This document shows positions 23,802 to 35,782 of a DNA stretch of 64,000 nucleotides, one piece after another. The notes under the pieces were generated by a model. That model ran no database searches. It saw nothing but the letters and a program-made list of their open reading frames with translations, and was not told the origin of the DNA. The stretch is from contig JAGFBZ010002129.1 in NCBI GenBank assembly GCA_018398805.1, positions 310,001-374,000 of the forward strand, given 5' to 3'. The stretch comes from Hirundichthys speculiger. Lineage: Eukaryota; Chordata; Actinopteri; Beloniformes; Exocoetidae. Both the position numbers and the translations under genes were made by a program. Numbering within the stretch: position 1 is the first letter of the stretch; each line of letters begins with the position of its first letter.

Positions 23802-25902
23802 TTTACCTTCTTCCTCATTGAGTAAAGTGTACCTATCACGCCAATCTGGATCTGCTCACATCTCTACCTGGCAGCAGATGACACTGGATGACCTGCATGT
23901 CCCCTAAAACTCTTTATCTTGGTGATTCAGGCGTTCATGTTAGAACCAGAGATCGATTCTAAAGAAGAGGAGCCTGAATATGAATGAAACACTGGACCGC
24001 AAACAACACGCGATGCTTTCATCTGTGTGAGATGGTGCGTTTGATGGGGAGATGCTCTCAATAACAGCAGGAATCACTGCAGTCACATCTGGAGACGGGC
24101 AGCCCACACAACTGGCCACTGCTGTCCTCCGAGTGAAACTGCTCCTGCAGCTCAGCTCCTCCTCATCCACCGCACAAGTTCCCCTTCAGTCCAGTCCAGC
24201 ACCAGTTAAGTTTCACGGCACAACTTCTGTTGGGGATAGAAGCTGCACAGTCGTCATCATCCATGCGACAAAAACCAAATAAAGCAGCAACTTCTGAGGG
24301 CAACAGCTGGGTGAGACTCTTCCCCCACCAAAAATACAAGAGCCACGTTTTTCACGTTTTTCGTTTATTACGGTGTTTAGTATCGGGGTGCCCTGTGGGC
24401 AAACCTCGTCCTCAGGTAACAGGTATGGCTGAAGGGAAGATGTGCACAGTTTGTTGACAAGCACATCCATTAACAAAGAAGCATTCGGCATGCCTTGGCT
24501 GCTCCAGGTATTAGACTGGGCCGCTTAATACAGTCCATTACGCTGCATCATTCACCTGCACCATCAGAGGCTGGCTTTAAACCTGCTGGAGGGTTTGTTC
24601 AATTCTCCCGCCATTTTAGCGGCTTTGAACTGAGTAATGAATCAAAGTGACGGGCAGTCCTTCAGCTCTTTTTCCAGTCAGGTACAGCCGCACCCTTTGT
24701 TTATGGACGTTACCAGTTCTCTTACACTGTTGGTGTTTCTCGTGGGAGTCTTTTTGAACTAGCCTTTGCCGTAAAACACATATTTAGCTCCATTTTAGTG
24801 GTTAAAAGTTTAGATCATGAATATAGGATGACCTAAATTTTTCAGATACACATATAAGGGATGGGGGGGTCGACATGGCAATTCAATGAACTAAAGTGAT
24901 TTAAGGAACAAGTCTGATTAAAGATTTCATGTTTATGTGTATTTTTTTGTCACTACTGTTGTGCAACGTTTCCTGATTAAACTTCTGCCTGTGTCGTCTT
25001 GATCTGGACAGATTTGAAGAGATCCTGAAGAGAATTTCTCATTAGATACGTTTCAGGTAAATTTGATTCATGCTGTTTTTCCCAAAACAGCTAGTTCATA
25101 CATCTCAATCCACCTTCAACCTTCATTTCTGGTTGTTTCAGTCCAATCAATACATAATCAGGGAACTGACTTTCACCCAAAGGCTCATTACTGTGTAATA
25201 ACTGCATCAGTGGCGAGGATGGAGTCGTTTCAACATTAACTAAACAGAAAACAGGTGTGAACCTGAGCTAAGGCAGCATGACCTGGGAATGACGACAGGT
25301 TGGTTGTTTGCTTTAGTAAACCTGGTTAGCGAATGCACTCTTTAAAGTTATAGTAATTGGTTTAGTCATGTATTTTTTCAAGTAGCTACTGATGCCTGTG
25401 CTTAAGGGCATCAAGGCAGCAGGGTGTCTTTCGCTTGCTGTACCTGTCCTGACCTTCTATTGACACTTCACCTGAGGGAAACATGGAGGCTTTTTTAATG
25501 ATGCAACATTTTTTTTTTTTTTTTGCAACTTTTATCATAGAGGCTCCCTCTATAGGAGTGGAGGTCAAATTGCTTTTACAAAACAGAGGTTGACTCTTGT
25601 TGGGTCACTCTCCTGTTTCCTCTTCAGTCTTTTATTTGGCCCTGCCATGATGTCCTCTGCAGCTCTAGGAGCCAACTCCACTGCTGTTGACAAAGTGGCG
25701 TAAAGTGATCCGCGTTTGCCCCAAGAGATGACGAAGGATGAAGTCCAAAGTTACTTTGGCTGGTTTTTGCCAATAAGGACTGATCAGCAAAAACTAAGAT
25801 AAGGATAGCTTGATAATGTTTGCTGAAATTGATCAAATAAAAATATTACTTTAATTAACAAAGTTATCAATCTGTTATCAAACACCAACAATAATTAGGT
25901 AG
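23802..25902. other. No gene recognised (2.1 kb)
   Basis: The ORFs on both strands at 23940-24491 overlap each other and carry no known domain. A T-run lies at 25509-25524. Confidence 0.5.
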
Positions 25903-26118
25903 GTAGGTCATTCATTTATCCTCTATGCCTGAATCATATTTCGGGTTACACGGGTTCTGAATGGAGCCAGTCCCAGCTGTCACTGGTGGCCCGTACATTG
26001 GACAGGCTGCAAGTGCATGAAAGAGCTATATGGAGTCATGACAAACATCCATGCACACCTACATTCACCATTACAGTCACTTCATAATCACAAATCAATC
26101 TAACATGAGAAGGAAGTT
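25903..26118 (-). mobile_element. Diverged SINE/L2 fragment
   Basis: Words ATTTATCCTCTATGCCTGAA, GGAGCCAGTCCCAGCTGTCA, GGACAGGCTGC and ACACCTACATTCACCATTAC occur in family order on the complement. The copy is old and has no (ATGG)n end. Confidence 0.6.
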
Positions 26119-26813
26119 AGGGTACCAGCAGGAACTGTGATTTCAGTCAACAAAGTGAATGACTGTAGGATACCGATAAGGCATCGTTAGCCTAAAAGCC
26201 GTAAGTTTAAAATGGTCATTAAACATGATCCACATAAATCAATAAAAATCATCTTCATTCAGCGCCAAATTAAAAGAAAGTGCTATCAGGAATCTGGCAA
26301 ATTGTCTCACCATTGTGCAACCTTCCCAACAGAGTGTCTAGCTGCTTGTCTGGCTGTAATTACGGACCTGAGGAGACACAGGCCCTTAGAGGCTGATAAG
26401 AACCCTCATTCACATTTCCTCGTCAGATTAGACTGCTGTGTGTTTACATCTGGAGAAGTGGCACTCCACACACTGGCTGTCAAGATCAATCAGGGTGATG
26501 CTCGGCCTTCTCAATATGCATAGAAGTGTTTTCTCAACACAGAGTGAGTGTTTCACATATGCTCGGCATGGGTTTGACAGTAGGAAAGAAGCAGGGGGAC
26601 AGAAAATTAATGCTGTGAATTGTGCACAACTTGCGTTGAAGGCATCTATCTGGCAACACTGGCCTGATTTATATGGTTCTGCTGCTTTACTGTATCGACA
26701 AACTAAAAGCTATAAGGCTGGAGGGCATGAAGAGAGAAGACTGTAACAGCCTCTTCTAGAACTAAATGCACGGTCTGTTGGGCTTTTATACCATAAATCT
26801 GGAATTCAAACAC
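26119..26813. other. No gene recognised (0.7 kb)
   Basis: The overlapping ORFs 26212-26523 and 26438-26746 have no recognisable domain. The region is not obviously repetitive. Confidence 0.45.
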
Positions 26814-27040
26814 TGATCCATCGATTCATTTTCTTTATCTGCTTCATCCGTTTTAGGGTCATGAGGAGGCTGCTGAATTGGTGAACCCATCATTGCACCC
26901 TGGAAAGGTCGCCAGTCTATCACAACGTCCAATCCTAACGTACAGCCAACCACTGGAATGTGGGAGGAAGCTGTTTGATCTGGAGGAAACCCACACAGGG
27001 CCTGGAAACAACCCAGCTGCAAGCTGCCACACCATGATCT
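26814..27040 (-). mobile_element. SINE/L2 fragment
   Basis: The (ATCC)n-like start (ATCCATCGATTCATT), then TTTAGGGTCATGAGG, the CCTGGAAAGGTCGCCAGTC tract and GGGAGGAAGCTG match the minus-strand family order. The tRNA head is missing. Confidence 0.7.
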
Positions 27041-27837
27041 TTTACTAGCATAAAAGCTAATAAAATTAAAATGGACAACAATCAGTAAAGCTGTCAATCA
27101 TGTTTCTCTTTGAGGAATGTCAAACTGGTTTGGTATAAGGTGAAAAATTTTATGTTAATTTTGTCTCTTGCAGCAAACACTTCAGTGTCCTGAGCTGGAA
27201 ATTCCTAAATCAATACATGATGTAATTTTTGTGTCTAAACTTGAGAAAGTAGGGCAGGCTGATGCAAGATGTTGTAATCATCCATGTGAACAGGATCAAT
27301 TGTGCAAATAAGGTTCTTACTTCATCCAAGTTAAAACTCTGTAAAATAAAAAATATTCAAGCAAAACCTGTCAAATAATATAGATTTTTGCTAAACGTGT
27401 TGGAGCTCAGTGTGAGGACAACACAAAGTATTTTCAGTGCTGGATTGTTGATACTTCACTAAAGTTAAGACAACTTCAGCTCAGTATTTGGTTGTTTCAC
27501 TCAGAATCCACAATTCATGCAATTTGCAGACTACCAGCTGTCAAGTGCCAAATCACCCCCTGGGTGGCGCACCCCCCAGTATGGGAACCACTGACCTGTG
27601 ATGTGTTTCACCTCACTCAAGTGAAAAAAGAAATGGTGAGAAATATTTTGCAGCGGTGGAGATGAAGTGTTTTATTCAAATCAAACTGAATGAATATCTC
27701 AGAATGTGAGTATATTGGTATTAGTCTTTATTTCATTTCACATCCAGGTCAGTTGATAATTTCTCATATGAATCTGCTTGTAATCGTGAAGTAAAAGTCA
27801 ATCTATTCCTTTTCCAAAACAGTCAAATGTAATTTGA
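27041..27837. other. No gene recognised (0.8 kb)
   Basis: Contains a lone hAT-type end: CAGTATGGGAACCACTG at 27577-27593, the inverse of a typical CAGTGGTTCCCA terminus, with no partner end found. Otherwise plain AT-rich sequence. Confidence 0.45.
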
Positions 27838-28928
27838 AGCAATGAGAGTGATTTGCAAATGTCATAAACTCATATTTTATGCACAATAGAACATATCAAA
27901 TGCTGAAAGTGAGAAACTTGACTGTTTCATGAAAAAAATATTCACTCATTTTGAATTTGGAGCAGTGTGTCTCAAAATAATGGGGACATATTGGGTCAGA
28001 AAAATAAGTTGCACAAAAAAGAAACATCTGGAGGAGCATCTATAATAAGGCTGTAATTAGGTAGACTGGCAACAGGTCAGTTTCATGACTGGGTAGAGGC
28101 ATCTCTGAGTGGCAGGGCCTCTCTAGAGTAGAAATGGGCAGAGATTCACTACACTGTAAAATTGTCAAGACTTTGAATATACCATCATCTACAACACATA
28201 ATATCTTAAAAAGATTCTCAGAAATCTCTGTGTACTTGGGACAGGGTTAGATATCAATATTGAATGTCTACGATCTTCGGGTCCTCAGGTGGCACTGTAT
28301 TAAAAAGATTTTATAATGGAAATCACTGTGTGGACTCAGGAGCACTTCTGGAAAGTACTGAGAGCACAGCTGTCTGTGCCAGCAACAATAGCAGCTCAAA
28401 ACTTTATCATGTAAAAAAAAAACAAAAAAAAACCACATGATCCAGAAATGTGTTTTCCTTCTCTGAGCCGAGTGAGACACTGACCTGTGGTCAGAGACTA
28501 ATCAAAATCTGAAATGATTTTGGGAAAGCATGAGCACTACATTCACCTGACTAAACAGCAGAGGGACTGTTAACTGGAGAAGTGTGTGTTTGATAGTATG
28601 GGGGTTCATTAGTGCCAACATTGAGCCACTTGTTAAAGTGTTAAAAGATATACATATAGATGCTTTAGAGTCAACATGTGCTCCTGCTCAGACAACCGGA
28701 TCTGAATCCTTCAAAAATACTATGCTAAATTGCATATGACATCCATTACAGAAACTGAGCTTTACACGAGAAGAGTCAGAGAGCTGAACTGCTCTGCCTG
28801 TACTCCAGACGATCTAATCTTTATGTTGAATGTACATTTCCTCAGTTTAGATATCTGGTATTTCATCTGTGTTCTACTGTGAATAAAATATGGGTTTATG
28901 GAATCAGTAAACAATTGAAACAATGTTT
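27838..28928 (+). mobile_element. Tc1-like transposon, shortened copy (about 1.1 kb)
   Basis: The left terminal region (GATTTGCAAATGTCATAAAC, then ACTCATATTTTATGC, ACAATAGAACATATC) is mirrored at the right (GTTCTACTGTGAATAAAATA, GGGTTTATGG), giving imperfect inverted ends of about 50 bp. The body has CTGGAGGAGCATC, GGCAACAGGTCAGTTTCATG, and the transposase start region. A full Tc1 element is about 1.6 kb, so several hundred bases are missing. A family A copy starts exactly at its right end. The same family reappears inverted at 33362-34040. Confidence 0.75.
28134..28520 (+). pseudogene. Tc1-type transposase remnant, DNA-binding part only
   Basis: Pieces in several frames read as the amino-terminal paired-like helix-turn-helix region of a Tc1-type transposase, which binds the inverted ends: KTLNIPSSTTHNILKRFSE, then an ISILNVYDLRVLRWHCIK-like segment. 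The related fragment at 33365-33592 (minus) has DLQAFRQYCIKNRH and DITAWANQ, the same segment. Stops, frameshifts and an A-rich tract (28412-28432) break the frame. The DDE catalytic region is not recognisable. Non-functional. Confidence 0.65.
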
Positions 28929-29067
28929 TTGCCGGCGTTTATCTGTCTGTCAACCTCTATCAAATTTCAAAGGACGCAGATTTTATTGCAATCTGTAAAT
29001 TGCTATATGGGGGAACTGTTGTGCTTGGCGGAGGTCTGTGCTCTCAGAGTGCTTTTCTAGTTATAAT
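28929..29067 (-). repeat. Family A repeat, inverted and internally deleted
   Basis: Starts GCCGGCGTTTATCTGTCTGT, jumps to AACCTCTATCAAATTTCAAA and ends CTTGGCGGAGGTCTGTGCTC followed by GAGTGCTTTTCTAG, the inverse of the family A left end. About 290 bp of the middle is missing relative to 12196-12622. Confidence 0.75.
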
Positions 29068-30610
29068 AGTTTCAGAAGTTTCATAGCTCCCTATTACAGC
29101 CCCTTTCCCATCTTGACACTATTAGTTTCCTTATTATTGGCTGCATTATCTCTCTGTTTGGCAGATGTCTTTGGTCTATCTGGCTGAAACATTTCTGCAG
29201 ACATCCTTGGATATATCTCAAAATCCACATTAAAGTTTATAGCTCTCACTGAAGCAATCAATCGCTTCAGTCCAGAGAGACGACCAAACAAACTCTTCTC
29301 ACCAGATTCACTGACACAAGACGTCTCTTTTGAGAAGCCCATTTCCATCTAAGTTCAACTAGAAAAGAGCGGAGCCGGTTTAATGAGAGGATTATTGGAT
29401 CTGCCATTAAAAGTTTCACAACATTTACAGAACGTAGCCAGAGAGGAAATAAATAGGCACAAATATTGTATGAATATCAGCCCCAGAACTCTGGCTCGAG
29501 TTTAGGGGCTGAAACCAAAACTAACTAAATTTTTGCCAAAAAGTAGGTCACTGAGTGCTCTAACGCCAATATAAATGTTATTAAAAATGACTTTCCTCAG
29601 ACCAAAGTGGCTTCAACTCCACAGACACATCAAAATTAATGTCATCTGCCAACCATCACTGAGGGAGATCCTCCGCCTAATTTTAGTGAGCGACTGACAG
29701 AACAGACAACTAAAAACAGAAACTGACTCTATTCACCTGGCTAATCTTCCTTTAAACAGCTGTCTGTTGGAACTAATTAGATGAACGATTAAATGGGCAG
29801 ATTTACTATCACTGTACATCAGACTCAAACTCTGCTTTGGGATTGAAAAATTACTACTGGCAATAACTAAACAAGTGCTGTGGGAAGTTAAAGTGATCTT
29901 TCCAGCTGGCCCTGGTGCACGTGTATTTATGGGAGTTTCCCTTTCTAGAATGAAATATTAGGAGAGGACAGCATGCTACGATATTGTAGAGTTATTTTCT
30001 CAGCCTTCTGCTTGCTGTTCTCTGCCAATTGTATCCATATTTAATACAGAAAAGAAGCATGTCTCACATTTTTGCACTTCATGGGGCCAGTAAAGTTGCA
30101 CACCCATCGTGTCAGCACTGGTGGGTGGAGAGAGTGTGAAGGAAGAGACTCTCCATTTGTCTTAATTTAGTTGGAATGTGAGAAGAAGACATGATCAGAA
30201 AATAAAATAGCCAAGGCAAGTAATTCTTAATTTGGGTTGACTCTAAAAAAAAAAAAAACCCAAAGTGAAATAAAAACCTGGAATCTCTTCCTCTCACCTG
30301 CTGCACCAGAACGTTCTGCAGCTTTTTACGTTTGTTACCTTGTTTGTTTTACATGTATGTACCTTTACATCACCGTCCACATTTTCATATTTTAAAGTGC
30401 ACTGTCCGCGCATGTAGAGGGCTACGGTAAGGAGGCCACGACAGGTTTATAATGACATGCCTTCATTTTCCTCAACAGTAACTTTTTTGAGGTATCCCAG
30501 GTGACGGAAAGTAGACTGTTGATAGCTGGTTGTTATTTAGGTCCAAAAGGTTTTCCTCATTTTGGTTATCTGGCTACAAATGAGGGTGTAATGACTCCTA
30601 CTCCCATATG
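29068..30610. other. No gene recognised (1.5 kb)
   Basis: Non-repetitive in appearance. The minus ORF 29094-29348 has no known domain. An A-run lies at 30247-30258. Confidence 0.5.
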
Positions 30611-30662
30611 GGGCGGCTGTAGCTCAGTTGGTAGAGCCATATACAGTATACAGCTATTTACA
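30611..30662 (+). mobile_element. SINE head remnant
   Basis: GGCGGCTGTAGCTCAGTTGG and GTAGAGCC form the A-box part of a tRNA-type SINE head (the family seen at 40285). The rest of the SINE is missing here. A tail-like AAGTGCAGTCCATTTTACC lies beyond the adjacent MITE at 31030-31048. Confidence 0.6.
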
Positions 30663-31028
30663 CAGTCATGGAAAAAATTATTAGACCACCCTTGTTTTCT
30701 TCAGTTTCTTGTTCATTTTAATGCCTGGTACAACTAAAGGTACATTTGTTTGGACAAACATAACGATAACCACAAAAATAGCTCATAAGAGTTTTATTTA
30801 AGAGCTGATATCTTACCATTTTCCATGGTTTTCTTGATTATAACCTAAATCACTTAAGTTTTTACATCAATAGCTATGGCGTTGTACTGCCAAAAACACT
30901 GCTTTTATGCATTCAGTGTTTTCTTTTCTGTCTGTTTTAGTCGCATGATGACGTTTAGTGGTACCAGGTATTAAAATGAACAAGAAAGTGAAGAAAAAAT
31001 GGTGGTCTAATAATTTTTTCCATGACTG
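30663..31028. mobile_element. Tc1/mariner MITE (366 bp)
   Basis: The left end CAGTCATGGAAAAAATTATT and right end AATAATTTTTTCCATGACTG are exact inverses over 20 bp, and the match continues with AGACCACC / GGTGGTCT. The body matches a common fish Tc1-type MITE. It lies between SINE head and SINE tail pieces, so it may have inserted into a SINE copy. The TA target is not clean at either side. Confidence 0.85.
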
Positions 31029-31144
31029 CAAGTGCAGTCCATTTTACCATACGAGTGCTGTCTTATTCTGGACCTTGTTTTAAAAAAAAAGACATATTTG
31101 AATGCAGTTAGACCAAAAGAAAATGAAGTGAATGAATCAGTTAA

Positions 31145-31540
31145 CAAGAGCACAACAGTTCTCCCATATAGCGATTTACAGATTGAGATAAAATCCACGT
31201 TCTGGATCAGTACTGGATCAGCCTTTGAAATTTGATAGAGGTTCCCATTGTCAATCCCTGAGTCAAATTTCATGAGTTTTGGGCAATAATTAACGGAGAT
31301 ATTGAGAAAACAATTTTTTTTGCCCCATTGACTGCAATGTTATTGAAATTTTGAAAGTGATCCAGAATCCAGGATTTCTTCCGGATCACACCCAAAATGA
31401 AATGACTTCTTCCTTTTCACATTTTTGACAACTCCTGAAAATTTCATCAAAATCCATTCATAACTTTTTGAGTTATCTTGTACACAGACAGGCAGATAGC
31501 GGCCAAAGGTGCAAGGGTCCGATAAACGCTGCTTGCAGCT
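31145..31540 (+). repeat. Family A repeat, variant right end
   Basis: From GCACAACAGTTCTCCCATAT onward it parallels the copy at 56396. Its right end differs: AGCGGCCAAAGGTGCAAGGG then AACGCTGCTTGCAGCTTTC instead of the CTTGGCGGAGGT end. The left terminal 30 bp is missing. The minus ORF 31007-31273 reads through this copy and the MITE and is not a gene. Confidence 0.7.
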
Positions 31541-32847
31541 TTCTTCCGGAGCAAGTTCCTAGTGGTCATTTGATGAACTGCACTTTTTGTGAAAACTGGA
31601 TGTTGCCTCTTGGTTTTCACACCAGCGCCGTTTTAGGACATCGGCCACAGAAGTGGACACTAGTATTTTTTCATTATGATTTAATTACGATTTGTTCAAG
31701 ATGCTACTTTGCCCATTTTGTAAATCTGCCACAAAGATGCTTCTAAAAACCCTTGACTTTTAGACTATGAACCATTTACATCAAAGTTAACTACAGTCTT
31801 AAAACACGCCCTTTATCTTTGCTTCTTATTGTGTTCATCAGTTATATCTGACCTCAGTCCAAAGGCCACACTCAAACTGTCCCACAAGGCAAGGTACATT
31901 TAAAAGAGCTTCCACTGATTTGAACCCTTTAATGACAGAGTTTATGCTGGTAAGTCTGCAGCAGCAGACATCCATAAAGCTGGCTCCACCGATAACAGGA
32001 GCTCACTAGTGGCTGGCACTTTTATAGTTGAATTAATTTACTTAAATAGATGAGTCACATCGTTATTTGTGGTTTGGGGTTTGTTTTAAGACCCACAGCT
32101 GCAGCAGTCAAGTAAAAAAAAAAACGGATGTTACATTACACACAAGAATCCATAGCGATTAATCTACTCTTTTAGGATGGGAACATATAAATGAGTCATA
32201 TGTGTATTAATCTTCTTTTCTTTTGCAGTATTTAAGAAGAATTAGCTGTAATGTGTTTCCTGGTATAATTAATTCATCCCATCAGGTTTTGCTGATCTAT
32301 AACATTTGTTGCATTGAAGGGTTTTGCTGTTTACAAGTCACCGTAAGACGTATTATTGGCCTATTACTGGAGAATTAATCTAAGTTTAGAAGAAATAACA
32401 TGAATTAAAAATCATACCTGTGAGGCCGTTAATTATTGTGATTAGAGGCACATGTTGTGTGGCTTAGACTAAAAAGCATCATATCTGTGAGTCCTCATCT
32501 GTATGAGCCCTGTTTCATAACCATGTGGGAACGGCCAGGAGCTGCTATGCACTGCTGGCACCCCCCCACCGCCAACCCTCCCGCCATCCTCCCTCACTGC
32601 GTGGCTTTAATGCTTCATTTGCCAGAGCACTTTTTCAAAATGCCGACCTAATTTTTCGGAGAGTTTGATGAAGCACGGGAGGACATAATACTAAAAGATG
32701 AGCGAGTGTCTAATTGGAAGCAGTAACAATTAACTTTTTATCCACTGGTGCCCCCCCCCCCTTCCCCCACCACATTACAACATTAGACTCAGTAACTGTG
32801 AATCAGAAAATTGCAGACAAAATGTTCAGTCCTCCACAGTGCGCGGG
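31541..32847. other. No gene; candidate noncoding block 32130-32460
   Basis: The part at 32130-32460 is AT-rich and rich in ATTAAT/TTAATTATTG words, without a recognised repeat. A C-run lies at 32751-32761. The rest is unremarkable. Confidence 0.4.
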
Positions 32848-33155
32848 TGACGCTGAGTTGCTGTCGTTCCCAAACACTTCCATTTCCTTATAATACAGCT
32901 GACAGTTGACTGTGGAATATTTAGGAGCGAGGAAATTTCACTACTGGATTTCTTACACTGGTGTCATCCTATCACAGTTCCACACTGGGATTCACTGAGC
33001 TCCTGAGAGCAACCCATTCTTTCACAAATGTTTGTAGAAACAGTCTGCATGCCTAGGTGCTTAATTTTATACACCTGTGGCCGTGATCCTACACCTGAAC
33101 ACCTGATCCTAATAATATGGATGGATGAATAAATACTTTTGGCAATATAGTGTAT
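32848..33155 (-). mobile_element. Tc1-like fragment, same family as 60153
   Basis: This is the inverse of the left 300 bp of the element at 60153-61195. It shares the terminal TACTTTTGGCAATATAGTGT end (33135-33154), the ATACACCTGTGGCC tract, CAACCCATTCTTTCACAAAT and TTGCTGTCGTTCCCAAAC. Only the 5' part remains and the transposase region is cut off. Confidence 0.8.
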
Positions 33156-33361
33156 TTAAATATGATAAAGAAATATTGCTTTGGTGATGACATGGCAGGG
33201 TTTGCTGCTCTACAATAGCTCCTACAACTTGATCCTTTCTCACTGTTCAAACACATTCAATCAGGCTGACTTAGCTGATTTGTCAACAAGCAGGGAATAT
33301 AACAGGACACAGTTGATTGTTTTTTGATGTACAGTGTGTTAGGAGCTCAGTTTAGTTTTGT

Positions 33362-34040
33362 GCTTCATCTGTGTTTTTCAGGAATTTCTTCTTGCTTCTC
33401 TTGATTTTTGACTAATTTTCTTGTATTCCTCGTCTTCACTTCCTGCTTTATTTTGAAAATATGTTTCTGGTTGGCCCATGCAGTGATGTCCAATAGAGAA
33501 CCATGTCTGTTTTTAATGCAATACTGCCTGAAGGCCTGAAGGTCATGGGTATCCAGTTTTGTATTTTTGACTTGTCCCTTGCACATAGACACTCCCCCTG
33601 ATTCTCTAAAGCTTTTAGATATTATGCACGGCAGATGTTACGGTTCTCAAAATCTTAGCAATTTTGCGTTGAGGAATCTTGGTTCTGAAATTGTTACACA
33701 ATTTTTAGACGCAGTTTTTTGCAGACTGGTGAACCTCTGAATACCACGGCTTCTCTTTCTTGAGATGCTCCTTTCATGCCTAGTTATGTTGCTGACCTGT
33801 TGCCAGCTAACTAATTAGTTATCAAATGCTCCTCCATTTGCTTTAGATTTATGTTATTTATTTTTTAAGCCTTCCGATGTCAACGTTCCAACTTTTTTGT
33901 GATGTGTTGCTCCCGTCAAAGACCAAATGAGCTAATATTTTGTATAATATAAATGTTTCAGTTTCAACATTTGGCACGTTCTTCAAGTTCTACTGGGGAT
34001 AAAATGGGTTTATGAGACTTGCAGTGATGTTGACCTCCAG
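33362..34040 (-). mobile_element. Tc1-like fragment, same family as 27838
   Basis: On the minus strand it starts near 34040 with the same end tract (CTCATAAACCCATTTTATCC) and continues through GGCAACAGGTCAGCAACATA to the transposase amino-terminal region. A minus ORF at 33365-33592 contains DLQAFRQYCIKNRH and DITAWANQ, which align with the helix-turn-helix region of Tc1 transposases. It is truncated at 33362, with no catalytic part. Confidence 0.75.
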
Positions 34041-35782
34041 CACTGTCTCAGCATCAGCCGGCGACTGCAGCCAGAACCACGGGCTGGTTCACAGCTGGAG
34101 TGTGGAACCAGAGCCATGCCACCGCTGAACTTTTGAATTATCCTCAGTTCTGAATAATCTTTATATGTGATTAAGGCTGAAACATCCCCAAGAGTATAGC
34201 TGAATTTTTAAGGGAGCTGCTGAGAACCAGAGGGGACAAGAGAAATTAAAATGGGAGCTTGAAAAAAAAAGACTTCATCAATATCCACGAAGGTGGCTAT
34301 TTTAATCTGAGTAAAAAGTGATGGATTTGCTAAAGAGGACAGCAGCTCTGAATTAGGGTGTGTGGCCCCCGTTATCTCTACACATTATTATGATACATTA
34401 CAGCTGTCAAAAGTATGGACTTGGTACTCCTTCAGATTACTGAAATCCAAATAGATTCCCCTGCAGCACCCTCTAATAAACTTTTAGACAAGGCAGCTTT
34501 AAGACGGAAATAAAATGGATATTTTTTTTCTTTAAAAGTGAGATAAAGCTGGTTTTATTATCCACCCTAAATAAATTAAATAAAAAAGAAACCGCATATT
34601 TTTTATTTTTAATGTTTTGCTTGAAAGATATGAAGTAGGTAGGAAAATGCAATTATTAAGAGTTATGTTCTCCCTGAAAAGCATTGTTTATCCCTCTTTT
34701 TTGTCTCAGATCTCGGGGTGCGGGGGCTCTGATTTTCAATACTTGTGGTAATGGTGGAGAGGTGCCTGAGAGGGCTGGTGATGTTAACGAGGGGATGGAA
34801 ATAACCTTTCATAGCAGCAGCAATCACACTGAGGTCTCCAGGAAGTCATTAATATTCATTGTCCGTATCACGCTGCATCAAAAACGCAACACGAGATTGT
34901 TGAGTGGAAAAAAAAAAAAACAAAACAAAACACTGTTAGAAATTTACATGAAGTACATGAACACGGTCAGCAGGATGCTGGCGATACAAGCTGCTAGTAT
35001 TTATTGTTAAAAGCTGCAGCTCTCGAGATGGAGGGAGAGAGGAAGAGAGAGAGAGAACGACAGAGAGCTCTGCTGGATTTACATGTGGGTGAATCAGTAG
35101 AAGCTTTTTTGATGTTAATGGAAACATCATGGAAAGCAATTGTAATAAATATCATAATAATAAGTAAACATTATATATTCTGGTAACACTTCTGTGACTC
35201 AAGAGTAGAAATGAAACATTTCACAAAGTATGCCTTCTTCTGCCTCCTTGATATCAAAGTCAGATCCAGAGGAATCATTCTAATTTGCTGTATCAAAGGG
35301 AGAAAGAATTAGGACGACTGGCCAGACTATGTTCCCTGAGAATTACCATCATTTCTGATGAATATCTAATAGATCTAATTTGAGTCCCTGCTTTTAACAA
35401 CCCAATATCATCCCTGAATTAAGTTCGAGTGCATAGCTGCAAACCAAGCAATGACAAAAGCGGTGCATAAGCAAATATCCGATAACATTTTACCAGTTTA
35501 TCCTTTAAGAGAGGTTTGGAGTTCATCTGTAATCTGAAATATGTTTCATTAAAACTATTAATGTGCTGTTTCACGTCACAACTTTCACTTAAAGGCTCCT
35601 GTGATGGTTAGAGCTTCAGTTTAATTAATCGTAGGCCTTGGCTCAGCAGAACGCCTCGCTCTGTCCGGCCTGTCACAGCGTTTAAACCAGAAATGCTCCA
35701 GACAACGAAATTAGCAGCAACTACAGTATTTAAAAATGATTTGCCCTTTGAGTCGTCAGGTAAAATAAAGATTACTTTAGAC
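34041..35782. other. No gene recognised (1.7 kb)
   Basis: Contains an A-run with CAAAA units near 34909-34931 and a GAGAGA-rich stretch at 35034-35066. ORF 34684-35010 crosses the A-run and has no domain. Confidence 0.5.

Noticed and set aside
27577..27593. A complete hAT element near 27.5 kb
   Set aside because: Only one terminus (CAGTATGGGAACCACTG) is present; no opposite end or duplication was found.
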